A stretch of 64,000 nt of DNA, from the NCBI GenBank assembly GCA_014871385.1, contig CM026426.1:31827386-31891385 (forward strand), read 5' to 3'. The translations under genes and the position numbers were made by a program. Under the pieces are notes generated by a model. The model made no database searches, had not been told where the DNA came from, and saw nothing but the letters and a program-made list of their open reading frames with translations. Of the stretch, positions 53,572-64,000 are shown piece after piece; position 1 is the stretch's first letter; each line of letters opens with the position of its first letter. The DNA is from Ceratodon purpureus (Eukaryota > Streptophyta > Bryopsida > Pseudoditrichales > Ditrichaceae).

Positions 53572-56500
53572 ATGGAGCCTCTCTACATTGAGTCCACTCT
53601 ACACCTGAAGAAGAGGATAGATGCGCGGGACGAGAAGTTGAATGCGAGAGAGGAGGAGTTGGCGGACAGGAATGGGACTGACCAGCGGGTGTGCAAGTGC
53701 AACATCTGCGTTGGTGAAGTCCGTTCCACACGGAAGCGTGGGAATGTAATGTACCATTTACAGCGATTTGGAAGGTCTCCTATGGTGCAAAGATCAACCC
53801 AGGTACGAACTTCTAACTGTACTGAATGATTTGTGCTTTTGCTGCGGGAATTCTTTGGTATTGGTACTTGATCCATTCATATGTTTGGTTTTACCCCGGC
53901 GATGTAAATGTAAATCAATGTGAACGTGGTGCTAAGTAGTCACCGTGACTGGATATTAGTCGTACACTTGTTTTCTCCGATGGAGTTTCTGCACTGCGGA
54001 AGTTATCAACTGTTTTCTAGTCAAACAATTCGTACTCCTTTACAGTCATGGTCCAGATTCAGAGATTAGTAATCCGATCCTCTTCATATCCGATGGAGCC
54101 TCATTGATGTCGATTGTAAGGGACTATGTAATATGAATTCATAGTAGAGTAAGTCTGTGGTCCGCACACGGAGTGAACAGTAGGCAGCGAAGGGACTTCT
54201 GATTTGTTGAATGCGGCGACTTCATTGGAATATCTACCAACTATTTCTCTCATTCTGAATGGTGACATGTTTTGCTGTAGAACTTTCCATCGGATGAGTC
54301 GGATCCTGAGTGGGATGCTGCGATTCTACGGGACTATGGACTTCGAGGTCGCACGTTCATGGCGGCAGGGGACGTTCAGATGGACGAGGACGTAAATATT
54401 GTCGAAGCAGTACAGCATGCATTTCATTTATACGACCTGGAAGAGGGTGTTGCAGGCCTCGGACTAGGCAGAGATGCCTTCCGAGGTGACCGACCTGCGT
54501 CGCCTGTAACGGACCACGAGGAGATGTTAAACAATGACGTGCCGGCGGCGGATGATGACGGATTACGGGATGACGACGTCCCCGAATTGCAAGAACCAGC
54601 AGCTGGTATCATGGGTGATGCGCCTCCGATTTTGCAAGACAGCGCCACCACGCCTTTGTTTGCTAATGCTTGCCTCTCCTGTTTGACTGGGACGCTCCTC
54701 TTGCTGAACTGTTTAAGAACTCACGGAGCAAGTAACACGCTGATATCAGAGTTATTCCGCATCCTCAGTTAGAGCGTACTTCCCACAGTGAATTCTCTAC
54801 CCAGCACAGAGTATGCTGCTGCGAATGCTCGGCCTGTCGTATGAAATGATTCACGCATGCCTTAGAGGGTGCATGCTTTTCAGAGGGGAATGTGCCAGCA
54901 TTTTGGATCGTTGCTCCCACTGTGACTCAGCAAGATTTAAAGAGGTCGGGAGGTCCTTGGTTCCCTCAAAGGTTTTGCGATATTTCCCTCTGATCCCTCG
55001 ACTTCAGAGGATGTACAGCACGCCAGAGCAGGCGGCATTCATGACGTGGCATGCAGCAAATAAAAGTACCGACGGACTAGTTCGTCACATAGCTGATAGT
55101 GCTCAATGGACATTTGTGAACTCGGTGTTCGGGGGCTTTGGAGTGGACCCTAGGAATGTACGACTGAGCATGGCGGCCGACGGAGTTAATCCGTTCTTGA
55201 TCAAGAGAAGCACTTGGAGCATGTGGCCCGTTATAATGCTCAATTATAACGTGCCACCGTGGTTTACTATGAAGAAGCATTTTTTAATGCTGTCCCTCCT
55301 CATTCCGGCGAAGCATGCAGTAACAGGAGACACCTTTGATGTGTACCTGCAGCCCTTGCTAGAAGAGTTACATATACTGTGAACTGAAGGTGTCATGACT
55401 CACGATGCTTCGAATTATGGGGGGACATCAATCTTCAGGATGCGGGCCATCCTTCTGTGGACAATCCACGACTTCCCTGCGTATGGGATAGTCGCGGGCT
55501 GCGTCACAAAAGGGTACAGAGCCTGGCCATGTTGCGGTCCCGAAACGGAGTCCTGGAGGTCAGCAGCATTAAACAAGAACGTGTACTTAGGCTCCCAGTA
55601 TTGCCGGTTTCTTCCCCCTGACCACCCCTAGCGTCTTCACCGCGTTTTTAACGGAGAGGTAGAAGTGCGCACGGAACCGCCTGTAGTGTCGGTGAGGATA
55701 TAATTCGGTGGGGAAAAATCAGGGAGGCATGGATTGCAGATGGAGCGACACCGGCATCAGCTGACCCTGCTCGATCCTACGGAATCAAACAAGTTTCATC
55801 TTTGTACAAGCTGCCGTACTGGAGGGTGAGCTTTGAACCTGTTTCATTTTTTTTCTCACACTTAGACATGCGAAAGTTGTATTTCCCTCTACTCTGCATA
55901 GTTCCAATTCTTTGAATGTCCAATCCCATTGTACTCAATGTTAGGAATCATAAGTACCACGTTTAGTCATGACAGCTTTTAGATAGGTGGCATGTTCATT
56001 CTAATGCACACCATTTGAATGTTAAGTACTGTCGGCACGCACTTCATTAGGTCGTTAGCTGTGAGGGGATTCTAAGAGTACATTACTCGAAGTTTTTAGA
56101 AGAAGGTGTAAGATTCAGGATTACATAGCTCTGAATTAGTGTTGTTTTGAAATATGTGACCGAGATTCTAATACATGGCTGTGTTACAGTTGCTTCCCAT
56201 CCGCCATACACTCGATGTCATGCATGTGGAACGTAATGTTTCGAGCAACATCCTCAAACACATCATGGGAGAAAACGATACACCAGCTGTGAGACGCGAC
56301 CTTGAGGAAGCCGGGGTTTCCCTCATCTTTGGTTACAAAGAGAAGGGGAGGTTGGGGACTATATCATGCCCCGTGCGCCGTGGGTTTTTTCCAGACAACA
56401 GAAGACCGTTTTCATTGGATTAGTCTCAGAGACTGGCGTGCCTACAGGATACAGCTCAACCTTGACGAAACATGTGGGGGAGTCAAAGCTAGCCGGCCTA

Positions 56501-58078
56501 AAGTCGCACGATCATCACTGCCTGTTGCAGCAGATTCTCCCCGTAGCAGTCCGGCATAGTCTCAGCCGAGGAGCTCGAGTGGCAATCATCCGCATGGGTG
56601 ATCTTTTCCACCGCATATGCACGAAGGTAGTTAATCCAGAGGAGATACAAGACCTGAAGACGTTTGCAGCAGAGACCCTGTGCTTGTTCGAATTAAGTTT
56701 TCCTCCCGGGTTCTTCGACGTGATGACACATCTCGTTATACATTTGGTGAACGAGCTTGCACTCTGTGGACCTGTGCACGGGCGCTGGTGCTATGGTATC
56801 GAGAGATACCTCGGAGTTCTGACGTCATATGTCAATGATCGGTCAAAGCCTAAAGCGTCCATGGCTTCTGGATACGTTGTCGATGAGGCATTGGGCTTTT
56901 GCACAGAATATTTCTCCCTGTATTCCCATAGTCCGTGTCGAATCTGGGACCCAGAGCTGGAGCTCCGGGACTCGGGTGAAGTTCTTCTCGGCCGCGGCAG
57001 CCATTACACTTTGACAGATTTGGAGATAGCGCAGATACATGATTATGTACTGCGCCATTCTGTCCACAGTGCTGAGCTTCTTGAGTAAGCACCCTCGTTT
57101 TTGCTCTATGTTCACTTCATGTTTACGTAACTGTTTGTGTTGGTCTGTGGATATCCTAACCGTGTGGCATTTGTCTCTGCTTGCAGGGGATATACGGCTC
57201 AAAAAGCTGCGCGGAACTCTGAGCGAGAAAGGGTACGAGCAGAGGCTCGAAGGCAGCACAGTGGTGATCCGAGTGTTCCTCTGAGGATAACATTCCCCCC
57301 ACATTTGCAAGGGCAGTTTCCACAGCTTTCGACCTGGATCCGGAGTCACGTTCAATCCCTTCAGGTGGCGGAATTCCCATTTCCTATGGAGGTTCTTGCA
57401 TTGTCTCTTCCTCCTGATTCTAAGGCGTTAAGCTACGCTGCAATGTGGGCTTACGGTGCGCACTTTCGCACGGACCGTTTCTATTTTCCAGCATACGTGA
57501 CGTATGATTCCGGCATTGCACACAACACAGAGGAGGGACTTTCGGAAGCCATCGACGTGGGGGTACTGAAGACTATACTGCACGTCAAATTCAGGGCTAT
57601 GAGTGCGGTTTTGATGAAAGGCGAATGGTACGAGAAAAAACATTAGGGAAGGACGGCCATCAAGAAAGACCGCTACGGCTTTTGGACGTTGAAGCCATCA
57701 ACGAAGGAGGATGGAGACGTTGTGAACCCCTTCGCATACCCAGAGCACATCAACCAGGTTTTTTTTATGCGTGACCTGCGCGATCCTGACTGTGCGATAG
57801 TCCTGAAAAATGATGTTCGAACTGTACGGGTCGTGGGAGAATGCGAAGATGTTTACTTTGGAGCATCAGGTACTGAAGTGGGGACGCTTGTCACACCCAA
57901 CCTCCCTGACCTAGCTGGTAATATACAGATCAATGATGAGGCAGCGGAGTGTGAGGTAGTCATAGAAGGCACAATTCTGGCTCTAGACGCGAACATGAGG
58001 GTCCATGGGTCTAATGGAATGGACACCGAAAGAGACTCAGAGGACGAGCATGCAGAAGAGAATCACGGCGCCCACTAA
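53572..58078 (+). pseudogene. TNP2-type CACTA transposase, four exons, several lesions
   Basis: Exons by GT-AG and phase: 53,572-53,802, 54,281-55,825, 56,190-57,084, 57,187-58,078. Exon 1 has a zinc-finger-like CKCNICVGEV ... HLQRFG. Exon 2 contains the TNP2 core (VRLSMAADGVNPF; WPVIMLNYNVPPWFTMKKHF; FDVYLQPLLEEL; RAILLWTIHDFPAYGIVAGC). Exon 3 begins LLPIRHTLDVMHVERNV and holds DUF4218 (GLKSHDHHCLLQQILP; MTHLVIHLVNELALCGPVHG; YVVDEALGFCTEY). Exon 4 holds a DUF4216-like part (ILHVKFRAMSAVLMKGEWY; NPFAYPEHINQVFFMRD). Lesions: stops at 54,770-54,772, 55,380-55,382, 55,629-55,631 and 57,644-57,646, and frame changes near 54,830, after 55,640 and at a GGGG run near 56,315. Family and order are clear; this copy cannot make a full transposase. 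Confidence 0.85.
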
Positions 58079-58821
58079 TAAGATCATCTTTTACATATGC
58101 TCTGGATTCTTTATAGTGCTGCTTAGGACCGAATTTGATGTATGTGCACTGAGTTCGCACATGGATGGTAGGATCATATATAAATTTCTGTGGCACGCGT
58201 TTCATCATCTGTTGTAAGAGAACTTCTTCTACCTTAGAGTGTGTGCTGTAAAGTAGGACATGCAGTCCTTGCACTACGTGATTGTCGTTTTTTATTACAG
58301 ATCAGACGCTGTATGAGTCCGATCGCACCATTCGACTAGCCATGGACATTGTGCTCTAATTACCGGAAATTCCACACCTGCTATTACGGAACGGCAGTAG
58401 TCTGTATGTATTTTGATAGATTTGTAATCAATTGCTGTGCGTGTAGATGGACAACGTCAGTTGAGGTGACTGAGTGCCAATTTCCTGATGTTCTTAATCA
58501 CCGATTAGAGGCCTGGCTATCAATGTGGTTCCGATTTATCGTATCAATTTTAATTGAGGATGCATACAATTAAGTACAACTCATTAAGTAGCCAACGATA
58601 GTGTGTGGCCACGTCATTGACTTACTAAGCTAATTACTGCATTGTACTTATGGAAAGAGGCTGATCAATGATGACCTCTGCGTACTCTACGTAGCATTCC
58701 TTTGATGCAGAGCCTCTGAACGTAGGACACTTTGCATTCCGCATGTTCCCCGTTGATGGTCTAAGCCGCTGCTCTTTAGAAATCGCACTAACTTGCAAGC
58801 ATTTCCTCTAAAGTTTTGACG

Positions 58822-59852
58822 ATGGGTGAACTCTTCGAGGATGCGGTGTCGGAGCTTGATTACTTAGGTGCGGTCTACTTCTCCGTTCACATCGAATCAA
58901 ACAGTGATCTCAAGTCTCAGCTGGTACGTTTCTCTACATTTTATCCACAGCGGATTCACTTCCGATCCCTGGCGGAACACTGATGCATTCTTAGCGGTTC
59001 AATACATCCTCTGTCCCAGGAGAAGTGAATGCCTCGAGTATTTCTGGCCGTAGGAAGCATAATTTGTTTTGAGTGAATAGAGCAGTACTTTTGTTTTTTT
59101 TTTTTTCCTGGCCATCGTAAAGATTTCAGTGTATGTCAATATCGCAGAGAATTCCACCCGCCTTTACACGACGGTGCGGTTGGCCTAGAGAGAGAGATTG
59201 CAGCATCGTCATATCCATATCGACGCTCCAGGAGTGGCCTGTAACCTTTGAGGAGACGACGACTGGATGGGTGAGCACGGGAGGGGGGTGGCCGGCTTTT
59301 CTAAGTGCATAGAAAGTTACTCCCGGAAAGTTTATCGTATTCGAGCAGGTGGACGAGCGCTGTTTGAGTGCTAAAGTGTATCCGAAAAATCTGAATCAGT
59401 CCTTCACCAAGACACTGAAACCCAGCCATACACGACCACGAAATAGCACACGTCTTGTAAGTGTCCGCACATGAAGTCTCTTCCTTTAGTACGTCATTTA
59501 GCACTGCTAAAACCATACGCAATGGTCCCCCTTCCATATGTTTACGTATCTGAATGCCTTCTGTAATTCCGTTCCTTCTCACCGACGTTATTCTTATTGA
59601 CAGGACATTCCCACTCGTTTCTGGCCGTTAGTCGGTGAGGACAAATTTGACCGCATTTTATACATGCTCCGACGGCCAAAATCTGACGTTGTCGTCGAGT
59701 CCTCCCGCACCCTTCTACCAAATCAGATTATGTGCCACTTCAGAGGTCGTTGGCCAGAGTTTGTCGCCAAAAATTCACTGAAAGTCGGGGACGAGCTTCT
59801 ATTCACCCTTGTTGATGAATGCGTATTCGAAGTCAAAAAAAGTGGACCATGA
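58822..59852 (+). CDS. B3 DNA-binding domain protein inside the CACTA element (two exons)
   Basis: Exon 1, 58,822-58,923 (MGELFEDAVSELDYLGAVYF...), ends at a GTACGT donor. Exon 2, 59,604-59,852, follows a TTGACAG acceptor and keeps phase; total 116 residues. Across the junction the sequence reads as a B3 domain: YFSVHIESNSDLKSQL, then DIPTRFWPLVGEDKF, then the diagnostic FRGRWPEFVAKNSLKVGDEL, then LFTLVDECVFEVKKSG. B3 is a plant-specific DNA-binding fold of transcription factors (ARF, LAV, REM families). It occupies nearly the whole predicted protein, as in short REM-like proteins. The intron is 680 bp. No stop or frameshift is seen. It is either captured host cargo or an element-encoded DNA-binding protein. 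Further exons up- or downstream are possible. Confidence 0.65.
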
Positions 59853-60411
59853 CGACCGGTTCGACTTTCTGAACGTTGTCTTTCCTCTATCTATTACCCA
59901 CTCGCTTAGGTTGTCATCTGCAGCACTGATGTATTGCCAGGACAATTACTCGGGGACCATTTCTATGTTGGTCATAAACTGAACTTTGTGAATCCTGTTA
60001 TCGAGAGGAGGACCTGTATATGGATTTCAATATCTTCGAGAGAACCGTAAACATTACATACATATTACAGTTTGAATGATCCCCTGAATGCAAAATTTCA
60101 GACTTCCTACTGTGTGCAATGGAACAAAACCTGCATATTATCAACGTACATGAGATGCTGGACAGTGGCCATAGCCACGTCGAATGCAGAATTCCCCGAG
60201 TCCACGCTGCATGTATGTAAATCCGCACATACTTTTACCTGTTAATATTTCTCCTCACTCGTCCGATGCGTACTCTTACGACTCATAAAGACGGATGTGT
60301 TCACTGGTCCAAGTCCAATTTCACAACGCATGACACGACTTTCATTAAGCATCACTATGTACTTAAGTGGGTGTGGGGCTACTGCAAATTTGGACTTAGG
60401 TTTAGAGGTTC

Positions 60412-61020
60412 ATGACGACGGAGGGATTGCTAGGTGGTGGGCGATGCATCTGCGATGTAACTGAATATGGGAGTGCAGAGTGTCCACATCCCCTTCGCCA
60501 GTCGGGTCCGATGAGCACAGATTTGGCCATGCCGCGGATGTGTTCTCCTGCTTGGTGCAGCGCTTACTTCGACTCAGATGGAGAGCCGCTCAGATTGTCT
60601 GTCGATGGCAGTCTTGTGCGGGTGTGGAACTTCTCCCACCTCGATGCCGCACTAGCGGAAGTTGAAGAACGCCTCCTACAATAGGAGCCATCGGCGTCGT
60701 CTACTCCGCCAGGTGCACCGATCCCGAAGTCTACGGATCGGAGTTCGAGCAGGATTCCGTTGTCCATTGTGGTCGGTCATGCGGGAATGGATTCGTGTTG
60801 TCTGTACCCTAACATTAACGAGGGTGATGCACATTCCGTACTGGAAGATAGTTCAGATGTTTCCGAACTTTCAGTAACGCGAGAGGTTCTATCAGTTGGG
60901 AAGACAGACTGGTCGTTAGGGGAATTCCGTGCTGAATTTTCACCAGCTGCCGTGTCTAATTCAGTGTCTACATCCGCTGAAACTGAGGAATGTGGGTTTG
61001 CATGTGTAGGTCGTCTGTAA
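60412..61020 (+). pseudogene. Unrecognised ORF in the CACTA element, one stop
   Basis: Frame from ATG 60,412 (MTTEGLLGGGRCICDVTEYG) runs through a TAG at 60,682-60,684 to 61,020, about 200 codons. The first part has several Cys and a short helical end (FSHLDAALAEVEERLL); the second is Ser/Glu-rich and acidic (EDSSDVSELSVTREVLSVGK). No domain recognised. It could be a downstream exon of the B3 gene or a separate gene. Confidence 0.3.
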
Positions 61021-61561
61021 ACACCACAACGTTATGAATAAAGTGATATAAAAGGAGCTTCATGTCCCAATCTTGAATGCAAGAACTACAACATTCCCGT
61101 TAGTTCCTCCGGTCGTTGGCACAGCAGACCCACGCTGCTAGTTATTAAGTAAAAATTGTGAACATGGATATTAATGACATCAAAAACCAAGCAAACACTC
61201 GGTAGTACATTGAAGCAAAATTGATATCACCATCTCCTGACGGGGGGATATATGAATTCCGAATATCCACAAAGTCTACCCCACCGTCGGCGCTTAAGCC
61301 TAATATTCTAATATCATCGTTTGTCAGACATGGATTTCATGTTATAAAACTATTACCAACAGTGGGGTTCGTGCCCTCTGTCCATATCTCTAATGATGCA
61401 CATTCACATGAATTACTCCAGTAAACAATTAAACATACACAACACACATGTACAAAGTACGACTAAGAGAGATCCATTGTAACGCTCCGTGTACCCTAAT
61501 CACTGACCAAAGTGAGCACTATCTTAGGTGGACACGAATTGTGCAAACGCCGCTGACATGC

Positions 61562-62182
61562 TCACCCGACGGTGGATCCTTCGCTGTCAACGTCCATACC
61601 GGTCGCGGTGAAAAATGGGCCATCTGTTGTGCTCCGCTCTGACGAGGTACCTGCCGGTGCTTGGAGGGAGATGGACTTGCTCTCGGCAGCCAGGCGTGTG
61701 TCTTCTGTGGACACCGCTGACACGAAACTCGTTGAGGCGCTGGTTGCCGACTGTGATCCTGAACGTCCACCGGAGTGCCTATCCGATGTCTCATCGTCAC
61801 TGAAATCAAAGATTGTAAGCGGGAACGAGTCGGACTTCACACCTTCATCGCCTGACTCCGTCGTGCGCCGCACTAGAGCAGCCCTGCGTGGTGGATCGTA
61901 ATTCGCCATGTCGTCGTCGTCTTCAACGACATTGATCGGATTTGATTGAACACTGCCCGGAATAGCAATGGGAGCTTTGATAGCACTCAGGTAGTCTTCG
62001 AATAACAACCCCGTCATACGTCCCAGGTAGTCCATCTCCTTGTAACATTGGTCCGTCCACGCTCTGCTGTTAGAGTGTTCGATCAAGGACGCCAACGCCG
62101 GCAGATTCGGGAAGATAATATTTTCGTGCTGACGGCGCCAGTGTAGCGTCGCCAAGTACTCGAGAATGAAACCCTTCTCCAT
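61562..62182 (-). CDS. Unrecognised minus-strand ORF near the right end of the CACTA element (206 aa)
   Basis: First ATG at 62,182 (MEKGFILEYLATLHWRRQHE); the frame is open to about 62,251 and may start at an acceptor. The N-terminal half is helical (FPNLPALASLIEHSNSRAW; LGRMTGLLFEDYLSAIKAP). The C-terminal half is acidic and Ser/Thr-rich. No known domain is recognised. Strand and position, facing inward from the right end, suggest an element gene. The opposite strand (61,572-61,901) is also open, which lowers confidence. Confidence 0.4.
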   Translation of the reverse strand: MEKGFILEYLATLHWRRQHENIIFPNLPALASLIEHSNSRAWTDQCYKEMDYLGRMTGLLFEDYLSAIKAPIAIPGSVQSNPINVVEDDDDMANYDPPRRAALVRRTTESGDEGVKSDSFPLTIFDFSDDETSDRHSGGRSGSQSATSASTSFVSAVSTEDTRLAAESKSISLQAPAGTSSERSTTDGPFFTATGMDVDSEGSTVG

Positions 62183-62251
62183 CTCCTCTGGAATCTGTCC
62201 CGAGCTTCCCCTTCCTCTCACACAGCGCACAGACCTCACACTACAATTCAC

Positions 62252-63054
62252 GCCGTGATTGACACTGAATCTAAGTTCCTGAAGGCCCTCATCTGCTCTC
62301 CAAACGTTCTTCTATGGCCATGCAAAGCTTCTCCCTGGTTTTCCCTCCATGTAACGCCATTGATAGGGCGTACAGCCGTAGTTGACATTTACACACTTGG
62401 GTGGCCCGATGAGACATCCTAGACTCTGAGTTTCTCCCTAAATGCCTGTTTCTTCTCATGGAGCTGATCAAATCATGATCAAAACCGATCAAGTTATTTT
62501 ACGACGTACTTCCCCCCATGAATGAAGATAAATTGCAATCTGTCCGAGGAGACACTTCTCAATCCCATCTGTCCAAGTTCTCGATATCCGGTTCCGCTCA
62601 AGAAGTGTTCCAGACCATCAGGTTATCTGGAGAAGTACATTACAATGGTATCAACAATTGGGGGCATGCCTAAAGGGTTCCATAGGCGGGTGTTATTTGC
62701 CACCGGGTCATCGCCGGGTACAGACCTCATACTCGGGTCCGGGTAAGGGAACCCATGTGGTCGCTGATGTTACAATATCAGCCGGTCCTGAGACCGTCAT
62801 GGCATCCTAAGTTTGGAACCCCTATTAATTTATCAAACCACTATGTCGCACCAAATTAAATCTATGATTTAAATAGCGCAAGTGTACTCAGTCCACCTGG
62901 TGGGTGGCAGTGAACCGCCCTCCCCTTCTGATGCGACTATTAATGCCTTCCACCAATCACAAAAAAATATCCTTCTGGGAGTCCACCTACAGTCCACCCG
63001 CAGAGGCCGTCTGGTGGACTGCCCGGGTGGAATGTGGTGCGATTTCCACTAGTG
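62252..63054. other. Right subterminal region of the CACTA element
   Basis: No gene supported. AGTCCACC and its inverse GGTGGACT recur at about 62,890-63,030 and mirror the AGTCCAC repeats at the left end. The terminus CTAGTG is at 63,049-63,054. Confidence 0.6.
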
Positions 63055-64000
63055 TGGGCCTCACGTGTCGCTGTATGTTCATCTTCAGCAAAAGACTTTG
63101 ATGGAGACAAAAGACAAGCTTAAAGAGGTGAGTATCTATTATGTACCTGAAATATCGGTTTTCATAACGAGTATTGTCTATTTCTCAGTTTCTTATTCTA
63201 GAAAAAGTCATAAAGTAGTACTATCTATCTTAAGCTTAAGGGGTATTGGGTCTGTTCTGTTTATCCATGTAGTAGTAAATATGTGCGTACAGTATGTCAT
63301 TCTAAGCTGTCATTAACAGGATGAGACTTGGAAACCTGAAGAGGGAACATACACATACATCATTATCGAGTGGTACAGAGGTTTGACTTCCTTGCTTATA
63401 GTAGATGGACTTATTAGCACTCGTAGTAAAAATGATCAAGTTTCAAAGCATCCCAATTAACAGTACACACAATTGGTATGGTACTGAGTAAGATGCGTTA
63501 ATAAGGTGCTAAAAAATGACTCAATTTTTAGCGTGGGAATATCAAAGCGAGATAGACACTGCAAGTAATTTTTGTGCATGGGGAACCTAAGTGAAAAGTT
63601 ACAGCAAGTTAGATCTGAATCTTTTGATCCTTCTAAATATATGAGTTTTTGCGTTACAAAATGTGTAGGCTCGTTTTATTGAATGGAAGGAGGAACTATG
63701 CTTAAGTGTAAGGGTTTTTCTGTTGCAGATGAAGCTAGGGGTGCCGATTAAGAAGAACGAGGGTAGGGGAGGTTCTCATCTTTTTAGATATCAAGAGCCT
63801 CTTGCAATTCAAGAAGTGTACCTTCCTGGATATCTACCTTTCGGGAGAGCCTAGCAATGAGAGGCCTGTGTTTGATAGGCTCATCCAGACGTTGAGGGCG
63901 GATACCTCTTCTTCGGCTTCAGAAGTAAGTAAAACTCAGCATCCAAATTTTTGTAGGCATGTAGCAAACATACCATTGATCCCAGGTTGTTTTGATCCCA
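63055..64000 (+). other. Right edge of the window, with a possible exon at 63,739-63,924
   Basis: A protein-like frame (LRRTRVGEVLIFLDIKSLLQ, then FLDIYLSGEPSNERPVFDRL) ends in a good donor, GAA|GTAAGT, after 63,924. An AG acceptor (GAAGCTAG) precedes 63,739. No domain recognised. The rest of this 950-base stretch shows nothing clear. The sequence to the right is outside the window. Confidence 0.35.

Larger units (their letters stand above)
48771..63054. mobile_element. CACTA (En/Spm) DNA transposon, 14.3 kb, both ends present
   Basis: Left end CACTAGTAGAACTGG starts at 48,771. The right end read on minus from 63,054 is CACTAGTGGAAATCG. Similarity continues over about 40 bases (TTCCACGCG / TTCCACCCG, then CAGTCCAC at both). 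Both ends are followed by subterminal AGTCCAC repeats. The 3-bp target duplication TGG flanks the element exactly (48,768-48,770 and 63,055-63,057). A 3-bp duplication, CACTA termini and a TNP2-type transposase are the defining CACTA features. It carries the transposase gene (+), ORFs on minus, and a B3-domain gene. Confidence 0.9.

Overview
Eukaryotic nuclear DNA, almost entirely transposable elements and their cargo. The set of families points to a streptophyte: a plant-type Ty3/gypsy element with an accessory 3' ORF, a Mutator-like transposase with a SWIM zinc finger, BED/DUF659 hAT transposases, a TNP2-type CACTA element and a plant B3 domain. The lack of any seed-plant host gene and the style of the intronless kinase-like genes suggest a non-seed lineage (charophyte such as Chara, bryophyte or fern). 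That lineage call is a guess; no rRNA, tRNA or organelle gene was seen.

Layout. (1) 0.4-7 kb: decayed Ty3/gypsy element on +, with pol, an accessory 3' ORF region, a polypurine tract and the start of its 3' LTR. (2) 8.4-14.4 kb: a twelve-exon minus-strand gene that I reconstruct as a ParB/Srx-like domain followed by a permuted amino-methyltransferase domain, now broken by two stops and two frameshifts. (3) 15.3-19.0 kb: a Mutator-like transposase pseudogene, divergent from gene 2. (4) 20,472-47,525: a giant hAT-type element (E1) bounded by the 8-bp target duplication TTCAATAC and short inverted ends (CCGGGTTGT / CAGGGTTGT). A second giant hAT-type element (E2, 33,509-47,361) is nested inside it, with 19-bp perfect inverted ends (CATGGTTGTCATAATGGAC) and the 8-bp duplication GCCGAGAT. 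(5) 48,771-63,054: a 14.3-kb CACTA element with matching CACTAGT ends and a TGG target duplication. It carries a TNP2-type transposase gene, minus-strand ORFs and a two-exon B3-domain gene.

How the parts may work together. E1 (about 13.2 kb without E2) and E2 (13.85 kb) encode the same trio: a BED/DUF659 hAT transposase, a protein-kinase-like protein with HND/DWG catalytic motifs, and a charged or coiled-coil protein that in E2 also has a RING-type C4HC3 finger. E2 has an extra 134-aa coiled-coil gene. Most of these intronless genes start just downstream of a long GC-rich degenerate repeat array that stops within about 100 bases of a TATA-like box. E1 arrays are written in one repeat dialect (GGCCGTCC / GACGGCC) and E2 arrays in another (GCGCGCCCG). 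The dialects switch exactly at the E2 boundary, and E1 dialect resumes for about 150 bases after E2 ends. I read this as a family of large kinase-carrying hAT transposons with element-specific repeat arrays. It is the most interesting content of the window.

Limits: all boundaries and domain calls were made by eye. Splice sites follow GT-AG and reading phase but have no transcript support.
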